Positions 16,201-28,200 of a stretch of 64,000 nt of DNA are shown here, piece by piece (positions within the stretch are counted from its first letter, which is position 1; every line of letters starts with the position of its first letter). The notes beneath the pieces were generated by a model, which saw only the letters and a program-made list of their open reading frames with translations, did no database searches and had not been told where the DNA came from. Source of the stretch: Oscillospiraceae bacterium (GTDB lineage: Bacteria; Bacillota; Clostridia; UBA1381); the NCBI GenBank assembly GCA_022509025.1, contig JAFLUB010000003.1, forward strand, positions 22,400 through 86,399. Direction: 5' to 3'. Position numbers and translations under genes: made by a program.

Positions 16201-19200
16201 GGGTTGCAGTAGTCGAACCGTTACTATCAGTGTAACTGAGCTGATTGTACTGGTTAACACCCCATGCCCAGACGCTTCCGTTTTCTTTAATGGCATATGT
16301 ATTCTTTATTTCGCCGTTAGAGGATGCCGCATAGATTGCTTTGCCAAAATATGTACCATCTGATGCCGCCGCATTACCTGCGAGTACTTTACCTACGGTA
16401 CCGAATGCATGACTTGTTCCCTGACCCATAGCAGGAGTGTTAGCTGTACCGGATGTTCTCATTGTACCGTCTGACATAAGAACTACGGAGCTGTTTGATA
16501 TATCCAGGAATATCGGCACTGATGTTACAGTCTGAGATGCCTTGTTAGTCAGTGTAACCGTATAATTTTCTTTGTTGCTTCCGTTTGTTGACGTAACTTC
16601 TACATTTATTGTCTTAGTGATGTTACCGGTCTCAGCTGTTGCCAGAACATTATATTCCGGACTTAACCATACTCCTTCAGCTGTCTCGTCCGCTTCACCG
16701 GCAACCCATTCGCTGTTTCCATCCTGGAACTTAACGGTTGCGCCGTTAACATTAGGCTTCACCTGCAGTTTTACTGATTGTGTTCCAAGAGGTATCTCCG
16801 GTATTTCATATGAATTTTTATCATTTTCCAGAGTATTACCAAGCTTACCGTCAGTCTCCCCGTTCTTCAGTGTGAGAACCGCATTTACGTAGCTCAGAGA
16901 TGCATCCTCACCTTCCGGCACCGGCTCTTCTTCAGCTTCCATGAGAACTACATCGCCGTCTGCCATAATTGAGTAGACTACATCTTCATAGGTCTGCTCA
17001 CTATATTCACCTATTATTATAGGAGTCGCAATATTAGCGCTTGAACCGTTATTACCAAGTGCACCGTGTCCGCCATAACCCCAAACCAGAACGCTTCCGT
17101 CTGATGTTACAGCTGCGGCAGTATGCCATCCGCCCTTTGCATAAACGGCTCTCTTGCCTTGGAGATTTGCCTGAGCTGTTACGCCGCTTGTCGGGGTTGC
17201 ACCATTACCGAGGTTACCGTAAGCGCCATAGCCCCATGAAATTACCTGTCCGTCACTACGCAATACTCTCGCGTTATGACCTACAGAGTCTGCGACAACC
17301 TTTACTGCGCCCTGAATCATAACATTTGTGTTAGATATGTTAGAAGGCACAGCTCGGTAAAGATTACTGTTAGTGTTCTGAGGCTCAATCGCACGGTAGT
17401 AGTTTCTACCCCATGTATATACGTTTCCGTCTGTGTCAAGAGCCATTGAATATGTCGCGTAATTTGAATAGCCTGCCGCGGCAATATCAACTATAAAGCT
17501 GCTTCCGTTACCGTCGCCAAGATATGTGTTTGAATTATTAGCCGTAAAGCTTGTGCCCACAACCTTCATAGCAACATTTGCCTGATGATTGGTTGTTGAA
17601 CCGTCACCGAGAGAACCGTAGTTACCCCATCCCCAAGCATATACCTGACCCTTATTAGTCAAAGCAAGGGTATGATATGCTCCTGCGGCTATCTTTATAA
17701 CATTTGTAAGAGGTACATTATCAGAGTTAGGATTATCCTGATTTTCGCGTACCATAACCTGCGTAGGCTCCTGAACTGTGCCTCCGCTTGTTCCTATACC
17801 GAGCTGGCTATAGTTGTTGAGACCCCATGACCAGACAGTACCGTCCGATTTCAGGGCAACAGCGTGAGCCACGCCGGCGCTTATTTCAGGGTATGCGATG
17901 TTTGCCGTGCCCTTAGGAACGACATTCAGTCTGAAGAAGCCTTCAGCTCCTGTTTCATCTTCTCTTACAACAATGTATGTAATACCCGGCTTGTGAGCCT
18001 TTACTATACCTTTATCTTCCTTAGTATCGCCAACCGTTGCAACGCTTTCATCCAACGATTTGAATGTTAATCTGTCCGTATCATATTCCGGATCATCCTT
18101 AAGATTGAACGCAACTACAACGCCGATACTCTCAAGGTCAATAGCAAGAGTATCGTCCACGTGGATTGCCGAGATAGCCTTGTCTTCTTTGCTTATTCTG
18201 AATGTATCGTAATAAATCTCTACATCCTTTTGTATTCCATTACTTGTAAACTTAGCCTTTGGCATTGTGAGCTGCGGCTTACCCTTATCAGATACAACCT
18301 GAACAGGAACGCGCTGATTATCAACTGTACCGTCACCAAGTTCACCAAAACCGTTATAACCCCAATCCCATGCGGAATAGTTATTCTGTATCGCGCCTAG
18401 ATGATATCCGCCTGCATACAGGGCTACTGTATTTTCAAGGAATCCTGACTCTGATGCCGACAATCCTGACTTAACGCGCTGAGCATAAGTCTGCGCACCA
18501 GTTGCCGTACTGTCTATACCAATCTGACCGTACGCGTTACTACCCCAAGCATATACACTTGTGGCGTGATTCGATTGTTTACTATTGCTATCGGAATCTT
18601 CTTCCGTATCGCTGCCGGAACTGCTGTCTGCATCTTCAACAACAAGCGCTGCCATCTGCTGTGTTCCCACAACAACCTGAACCGCTTTCTTGAGATTTTC
18701 AGTTGCGTTTATCTTGACCGGAGCCGCCGCATTTTTCGGAGTAGCGGTTGTGCCGTTACCAAGCTGTCCAACGTTATTATAACCCCATGCAAGAACTTCT
18801 CTGTCTGAGGTAACCGCTGCCGCGGACCATCCGCCGGCATCAATCTGCACGATTTCCTGGAGACCCGTTACCTTATTACCGTTCTTTCTTGAATTAGCGT
18901 ATGCCGTTGCGCGTATAGGTGTTGTGTAATAGCTTCCCGTAGCGCTATTACCGAGCTGACCGTATCCATTATTACCCCAGCCCATAACGCTTCCGTCCTT
19001 TTTAAGAACAATAGCGGTATCAACACCGTTACCTGTTGCTGCAATCTGTACAACGTCTTCAAGGTTCAATGTATATGCAGCGCCGCCTACAGGACGTATC
19101 GGTACGCTGGAGTTAGTTCTTGTCTCATTACCAAGCTGACCGTTGTTATTAAGTCCCCATGTGTATACGTTTCCGTTCTTATCAAGAGCCATTGAGAAGT

Positions 19201-22200
19201 AGGAGCCTGCAGCGATCTGTACTATATTCTTAAGATACTTGTCACCGCTTTCACCGCCTACAACCTGTACCGGCACAAGATAATATGATGTTCCCGTATT
19301 AGGATTATTAGTTACACCGTTACCGAGCTGACCGTAAATGTTGCTACCCCACGCATATACTGTTCCGTTAGAACGCAGAGCAAGAACGTATGCGTTAGTC
19401 GCATCGCCGCCTGCTGCTACCTGAACGATATCACTGAGATATGTTCCTGTTGCTGCCGCGCCGCTTCGTACCTGAACAGGCACAAGTGAATCAGCAGTAT
19501 CGTTGTTACCGAGCTGACCGACGTTATTTCTTCCCCATGCCCAGACTGTTCCGTCTGCCTTAAGAGCTATGGTTGAATACTCAGTTGCTGTAACCATCGG
19601 TGTTGCGGCATAACCGGCAGGTCTTACCTCAACGCGGATTACACCCATGAAGTTTCTTTCTTCGCCGCTGTCTCTTATAACAACTATACCTGTTCCGTAT
19701 TTACCTTCTGTATTTGGTATAATGTATGCTTTCTTATTTGCTACATCTACTTTAACCGTCAGCATAGATTTGTCTATAGATTCAAGCGATATATTCTCCG
19801 GTCTGGAGAGAGTTGTATTTCTGTCCGTAAGGAGATTAAATCCGTAGATGTATTCACCTATTATGGTTGATGTGTCAATTGTTATCTTTTCATCCGAGTT
19901 GATAGCGTGAGCCGCCGTCATACTTCTCGGCATCATGTTATCCCATGTGTATTTGCGGACAATGCTGCCGCTATCCTGCTTAACAACCTGAGCGTCTACT
20001 ATATCAAAGTTAGTTGTCTCAGGATATCCTGCGATTACAGGAATAGTAGAGTTTACAGTTGAGGAGTTACCAAGCTGTCCATAAGCATTCTGTCCCCACT
20101 CCCAGACGGTTCCGTCTTTACGTAATGCGACACCGAAGTTACCGTTATTAGACGCTTCTGTCTGGATAACATCAGTCATGTTGGAAACAACCGAGCCGCT
20201 GATTGTTGAACCTGTAGATGTTCTGCCGTTACCGAGCTGACCGATATTATTATAACCGACGCTCTTTATGGTTCCGTCATCCTGAAGCATGTAGGTATAG
20301 TCATAGGCTCCCACTGCTATAGTTCCGGCGTAGTTATAGCTGGTGTTTCTTATACTTTCACCGCCTGCACCACCGGCTGCTAACTGAGTTACCTTTCCGG
20401 TATTGTCCACAACACGAGGTACAGTCTGCTGGTATACATTTGTCGCCGCTAATTGTCCGTATTTACTGTTACCCCAACCGTATACAGTCTTGTTCTGCGT
20501 TAATGCTAAGGTTGTTCCGTAGTAATAATAGTAAGTATATGTTCCTGAATAAGCTCTTACCTGTGTTGCGTAACCACCCGAGGAGTCTATCTGAACTACA
20601 TTGCCGAGATATCCGCTTTCGCTGTTCTGTGCACCCGTCAATACCTGTACAGGTACATTTCTATACGGATATGTTACATTAAGTGATCTGTAGTCTCTAC
20701 GCGTAACGGTTCCGTAACCTGTATTTGCAGCTGTGTGCCAGCCTAACTGACCGAACTGGTTATTACCCCATGTGAATACGTTTCCGTTTGTCTTCAGAGC
20801 CACGCTGTGGAAGTAACCCGCGCTGACCTGAAGTACATCAGTAAGGTATGCGTTACCTGTAGCGCCTCCGCGCACTCTCTGCGGTACAACCTGGTTTCCT
20901 GTGCTTGCGTTACCGAGCTGTCCGTAGCTGTTATATCCCCATGAATATACTGTTCCGTCATTTTTAATTACAAGTGTATGATAATATCCTGCAGAGAGCG
21001 AAACAACATTATTAACACCTGTTACCTTACCCGGCAGAGTCTGAGGTGCTGCGGAAGTAGGATTCCTTCCAAGCTCCTTGTTTCCGTTATAACCCCATGT
21101 CCAGACATTTCCGTTCTTGTCAAGAGCAACGCTGAAATTAGAACCTGCGCTGACCTGAACAATGTTTTCAAGATTACCGCTGTCCGTATCCTGTTCGCCG
21201 GCCTTTACCTGCATAGGAACAGACGCGTTCTTAGTGTTGCCGATACCAAGCTCGCCGTTTCCGTTATAGCCCCATGTCCATACCGTTCCGTTTGCCTTCA
21301 GGGCAACCGTGTGGTGAGCGCCGGTTGCAACCATAGGCATTGCAACTGCATCCTTAGGCTTTATGCCCACTCTTATAACAGATGTGTAGCCGGATACTGA
21401 GTCCTTAACAAGGATCAGAGCCATACCGAATCTCGAGTCCGCGTCAGGTGACACAGGCACAGGCTTAACTATACCATTTAGCGTCACAGAATCCTTCTCT
21501 ACCTTTGCAAGATTCGGGTTAAATGATTCAAATGTAACATTCTCAGGCTTTACTTCTGTATTTGCATCCAGAAGTGAGAAGCTCTTTTCCACCTGAATAT
21601 TATCAGTGTCAATTCTGAACTGCTGATCTTCTCCTATATAAACTGTTGTTAACAGATTAGTTGGCTTATCATATACAAGCTCTTTTCTAGTTTCAGGATC
21701 CTTTGCGACAGTTCCGTCCTCATTAAGCACAGCGCCGTAACGCAGCTTCATGGCATTGGAAGAAGAACCGCCCACCTGGATTGGTGTCGATTTAGGTGTA
21801 TCATAAGTACCGTTACCAAGCTCACCTCGCGCGTTATAACCCCATGTCCAGACTGTTCCGTCATCCTTTACAGCCGCAGAGAAGTAACCGTTCTTTGAGC
21901 CGGCAATATTCGTCATGTCAGTTACAAGCTTAACAGTCTGCAGCGCGTTTGTTGTTGACGTGTTACCGTTACCGAGCTGACCCTGACCGTTATAACCCAA
22001 ACTGTGAATAGATCCGTCCTGATAAAGTAATAATGTATGAGTGTAACTACCTACGGCTATCGTTCCGGCATAGTTGTAGCTACCGTTTGTTACACTGTCA
22101 CCAGCTGTACCGCCGCTCGCCACCTGAACAGTCTTTCCTGTACCGTCAACAAGGCGCGGCGTAGTCTGCTGGTAGAGATTCATTGTGCCTAATGCACCGT

Positions 22201-25200
22201 ACTTACTGCTACCCCAGCCATATACATTCTTCTCTTCGGTAAGAGCTAAACTTGTTCCATAGTAATAATAGTAGGTATATGTTCCCGAGTAATTTCTTAC
22301 CTGTGTTCCATAACCGCCCGAGGAGTCTATCTGAACTACATTTTCAAGATAACCGCTCGCTTTACCCTGCGCACCGGTTAATACCTGCACAGGTGCGGGT
22401 TTATACGGATATGTTACGGTAAGTGATCTGTAGTCTTTACGTACAACCGTTCCGTAACCCGCGTTGGCAGCTGTGCTGTAACCCAACTGACCGAACTGCG
22501 TGTTACCCCATGTGTACACGGTTCCGTTTGTCTTAAGAGCCATGCTGTGATAATATGCCGCACTGACCTGAGCAACGTCGCTAAGATATGCACTACCTGA
22601 AGCGCCGCCGAGAACATGAACAGGAGTTGTCTTGTCGCCTGTTGCGTTAATACCCAGCTGTCCGTAGTTGTTATGTCCCCATGCGTAAACCTCTCCTGAC
22701 TTTGTCAGAGCAAGAGCGTATGCATAACCTGCGGAAATCTGCACAACCTTCTGCAGGGTGGTTGTGCCCATAGCGCCGCCAACTACCTTTTTCGGGTACA
22801 CCGAATTAGAGGTGCTTCCTGTTCCCAGTCTTCCGTTTGCTCCGGCACCCCATGCGTATATTTCGCCATCTTTTGTCAGGGCAAGCGAGAACTGACTTCC
22901 CGCTGCAACCTGTATAATATTAGAAAGATATGTTATTTTGTCATTTTCATCCTTCGAAAGGATAACCTGAACAGGACTCGGACTTGTTGTGGTTGTTCCG
23001 TCACCAAGCTGTCCATAGGCATTAGTACCCCATGTCCAGACTGTTCCGTCATAGCGTAAGGATACAGCGTGGTCTGCTCCCGCCGCAATCATTGGCATTG
23101 CAATGGAAGGCTTTTTATCTGTAGAGGCAGGCTTGATGGTTATTCTTATGATAGACTTGTAGCCCGCTTCTGAATTCACGAGAATTATTGCCGTGCCGTA
23201 TAAACCTTTGACAGGCGTAACAAGACCTGTGTCATCAACTGTCGCAAGTTTCTCGTTAAAGGATTTATATGATATTTTACCTGCGGCTGCATTCTCAAGA
23301 TCCGGCAACAGAGAGAAGCTCTGCTTCAGCACAACCTCTGAGGTGTCAATCTGGAATACCTCATTTTCCGCAAGAACAATATTTGTAATAATCTCGTTAG
23401 GATCATTGAATTTCTGAGTTATAAGACCCGTATCCTGATTCTTGATACTACCGTAGGAAATACGCATAGCGTTAGAGCCACCGCCGCCCACCTGGATAGG
23501 CGCTGTCTTCTGGTCGGTTGTACCGTTACCAAGCTGACCGGTGCCGTTATAACCCCATGTCCAGACCGTTCCGTCAAATTTCAAAGCGGCGTCGAAGTAT
23601 CCGTTCGTCGCGGCAGAAACCTGGAGCATGTTAAATATAAGCTTTTCTGAGTTCTGAACAGTCTGTATACCATTAGTACTTGCTGTTGCTCCGTTACCAA
23701 GCTCACCATGACCGTTATAACCCAAGCTGTGTAATGTTCCGTTTTCATACAGGAGCTGTGTATATGTATAGCTACCTACAGCTATTGTTCCGGCATAGTT
23801 GTAGCTACCGTTTGTTACGCTGTCGCCGGAAGCACCGCCGCTTGATAGCTGAACAGTTTGCTTTGAGCTGTCAACAAGGCGTGGAGCAGTCTGCTGGTAG
23901 AGATTCATTGCGCCTAATGCACCGTACTTACTGCTACCCCAGCCATATACATTCTTATCCTGTGTCAGGGCTAAGCTTGTTCCGTAGTAATAATAGTAGG
24001 TATATGTTCCCGAGTAATTTCTTACCTGTGTTCCGTAACCGCCGGATGTGTCTATCTGAACTACGTCTTCAAGATATCCACTGGCTCTTCCCTGCGCACC
24101 TGTTAATACCTGTACAGGCGCAGGTTTATACGGATATGTTACGGTAAGTGATCTATAGTCTTTACGTACAACTGTTCCGTAACCTGCGTTGGCAGCTGTG
24201 CTATAACCCAGCTGACCGAACTGCGCGCTACCCCATGAATATACGGTTCCGTTCGCTTTCAGCGCCATGCTGTGGAAATATGCCGCGCTGACCTGAACAA
24301 CGTCGCCGAGGTATGCGCTACCCGATGCGCCACCGAGAACCTGGACAGGATAAGTTGTAGCTGCTGTTGAATTATTTCCTAACTGTCCGTAGTTGTTATA
24401 ACCCCATGAATATACTGTACCGTCTGCTGCAACAGCAAGAGAGTGCGCGTAACCTGCGGATACCTGAACAATATTTGAGAGTACGCCTGTTCCGCCTACG
24501 CCGACTACCTGCTTAGGAACATTAGTGTTTGCCGTTGAACCTGTACCAAGTCTTCCGTTCGCACCTGAACCCCATGCCCAGACTGTTCCGTCTTTTCTGA
24601 GCGCAAGAGTATGGTTGGAACCTGCGCTGATCTGAATTATATTCTGAAGGAATTTATCGCCGGTATCTCCTCCGACTACCTGAACGACACTGAATATGTT
24701 TGTATTACCACCGTTTCCAAGCTCACCGTTGGGACTCTGACCCCATGACCATACAGTACCGTCATATTTAAGAGCAACTGCATGAGCACCGCCGGCTGAA
24801 ACAAATGGCATGGCAATAGAATCCTCATTAACCTCCTTCGATGGCTTAATCTTTATTCTGATTAAAGACTGATAGCCTGAGTCGGATTTTACAAGGATTA
24901 CAGCTGTGCCGTACGCGCCCGGAACAGGTTTAACAATATTTCCGTTTACTACTGTCGCGTACTTTGTGGTAAATGATGTGATATGTAAACTTTCCGGAGT
25001 CAGAGTCTCTGTATCCGGAAGAAGGCTGAAGCTCTGCTTTGAGATTATTTTTGACGTGTCTATCACAAACTCGTCATCCTCAGCCATAGTAATATTACTT
25101 ATAATCTCATTCGGATTATTGAATTCTTCAATGACTTCACCGTTATGCGTAATTTTTCCGTAAGAAACATGCATAGCGTTGGAGCCGCCGCCGCCAACCT

Positions 25201-28200
25201 GAATCGGATTTACTTTCTGGTCAACTGTACCGTTACCAAGCTGTCCGTAGCCGTTATAACCCCATGTCCAGACTGTTCCGTCCTGCTTCAGACCTGCAGA
25301 GAAATATCCGTTCTGCGAAGTTGCAACCTGGAGCATATCAACTATAAGCTTTTCTGAGTTCTGAGCAGTCTGTATACCATTAGTACTTGCTGTTGAACCG
25401 TTACCAAGCTCACCGTGACCGTTATAACCCAAGCTGTGTACAGTACCGTCATTGTAAAGTGTTACCGTATAGGTATAGCTACCTACGGCTATCGTTCCGG
25501 CATAGTTATAGCTACCGTTTGTTATGCTGTCACCGGCTGCACCACCGCTCGCTATATGAACAACTTTTCCTGTACTGTCAATAAGACGCGGCGAAGTCTG
25601 CTGGTAGAGATTCATTGCTCCTAATGCACCATACTTGCTGCTTCCCCAGCCGTACACATACTTATTATCTGTCAACGCCAAGCTTGTTCCATAGTAGTAA
25701 TAGTAAGTATATGTTCCCGAATAGTTTCTTACCTGTGTTCCGTATCCGCCTGAAGCATCTATCTGAACTACGTCTTCAAGATAACCGCTGGCTCTTCCCT
25801 GCGCACCGGTTAATACCTGTACAGGTGCCGATTTATACGGATATGTTACTGTAAGTGATCTGTAGTCATTACGCGCAACTGTTCCGTAACCTACGTTAGC
25901 GGCTGTGTTAAATCCAAGCTGACCGAACTGGGCACTACCGGCTGTGAATACCGTTCCGTTTGATTTCAGGAACGCGGTATGGAAACGACCTGATTCCACC
26001 TGAATAATATCCTCAAGATACTGGCTTCCGCTTGCGCCGCCCGTAACCTTTGTAGGATAATATTTATTTCCTGTTACGTTAATACCTAATTGTCCGTAGT
26101 TATTGTAACCCCAAGCATATACTGTTCCGTCTCTGCGCAAAGCAAATCCGCTATAATATCCGGCAGTAATCGCAACTATATTGCGAAGTTCAGTGCCTGC
26201 CGTCTCGCCCTGAACCTGGACGGGAACTCTTGAAGTTGTTGTGGTTCCGTTACCAAGCTCACCGTTGCCGTTATAACCCCACGCCCAGACTGTTCCGTCC
26301 TTGCGCAAAGCTAAAGTGTAGTTAGAGCCTGCCGCTATCTGAATAATATCTTCAAGATACTGCTTTCCGGTGGCTCCGCCAAGTACCTGAACAGGGCTGT
26401 AAATATTTGCACTTCCGCCGTTACCAAGCTCACCGTTCGCATTATAACCCCATGCCCAGACTGTTCCGTCATATCTCAACGCGATTGTGTGTCCCGCGCC
26501 TGTAGCTATCTGCGGCATTGCAATACCAACAGACGGAGCTATGCTTACACGCATTAATCCTCTGAATGTATGTGTGATTCCCAAATCCGTAACTTCTGCT
26601 ATCACAACAATCTGAGTGCTTCCGTATCTACCCTTATTGTTAGGCGTGATTGTACCCACAGCGTCTACTGTGGCAATATCCGGATTCATAGATTTATATG
26701 TAACCGTAACATTAGTTAACGCTCCGGATGTTATCGGAATTTCTTCGTCAACAGCAAGCGCAAGACTGAACTTACGGAATATCATATTCTTATTTATTCT
26801 GAACGCGTCATATTGTAAATCATTAGTGCTCTTTCTGAGCGCAATGTCATCTCCTCTTAAGATAAGATTACTGATTACAGTATCCTTGTCACCGTAAACT
26901 CCCATCTTACCCATAGGTCCGTCATCACCTATAGTGCTAGCAAATTCACCGCCGCGAATAACAAGTGTATTTGAGCCTGCGGTTCCTGCCTGAAGAGGTG
27001 TTGTCTTCGGCGTGTCAACTGTACCGTTACCGGCCTGACCGTTTGCGTTATAACCCCAAGTCCAGACTGTTCCGTCCTGTCTGAGGGATGCGCTTGAATA
27101 TCCGTTGGTCGAAGCGGAGAGTTGAACCATATTCTTAACAAGAGCGTCAGAATTTTGAGCAGTCTGAATCGCACCTGTTGTAGTTGTATTTCCGTTACCG
27201 AGCTGACCCTGAGCGTTATAACCTGCGCTGTGTACCGTTCCGTCCTCATAAAGCATTAACGTATGAGTGTAGCTTCCCACACTTATTGTTCCGGCATAGT
27301 TATAGCTGCTGTTTGATATACTTTGTCCGCTTGCTCCGCCAAGCACTGCCTGAACCGTCTGACCTGAACTGTTAACAAGCTTTGGTATAGTTTGCTGGTA
27401 TATAGTTCCGCCTAATGCTCCGTAGCCACTGCTACCCCAACCATATACATTCTTGTCAGCCGTTAAGGCTAAGCTTGTTCCGTAGTAATAATAGTAGGTA
27501 TACGTTCCTGAGTAGTTTCTTACCTGTGTACCGTATCCGCCTGCAGCACTTATCTGAACTACGTCTTCAAGATATGTACCCGTATGAGTACCCTGTGCTC
27601 CTCTTAATACCTGAACAGGCTTTGCCTGATATGGATATGTCACATTAAGTGATCTGTAGTCTTTACGCGTAACCGTTCCGTAACCTGTGTTGGCTACTGT
27701 GTTAAAGCCCAGCTGACCGAACTGCGCGCTACCGAATGTCCAGACTGTTCCGTCTGCTTTCAGCACTACTGAGTGGTAACGAGCCGGATTAGCCTGAACA
27801 ACATCTTCTATATAACCTGATGTGCTGGCGCTGTTTCCTGCCACTACTCTCACCGGTGCTGCTGTATTTGCAGTCGAGTTATTTCCGAGCATACCGTAGC
27901 CGTTATAGCCCCATGCCCACAATGAACCGTCGGCACGGATTGCCATCATGCTCAGATGTCCCGCGCTGATATATTTGATATCATGAATTTCATTTTTGTT
28001 CATTAATACAGGAACTGAGGTGTTTCCTCTCGTCGCACCAGCTGCGTTAATACCAAGCGCACTGTTACTGCTTGAACCCCATAAGTATACTTCACCTGCA
28101 TTTGAAAGAGCCGCTGCGAAATTAGAACCTGCCGTTATCTGAATAATGTTATTCAGATAACCGTACGGATTACCCTGTTCTCCTGTCATAACCTGAACCG

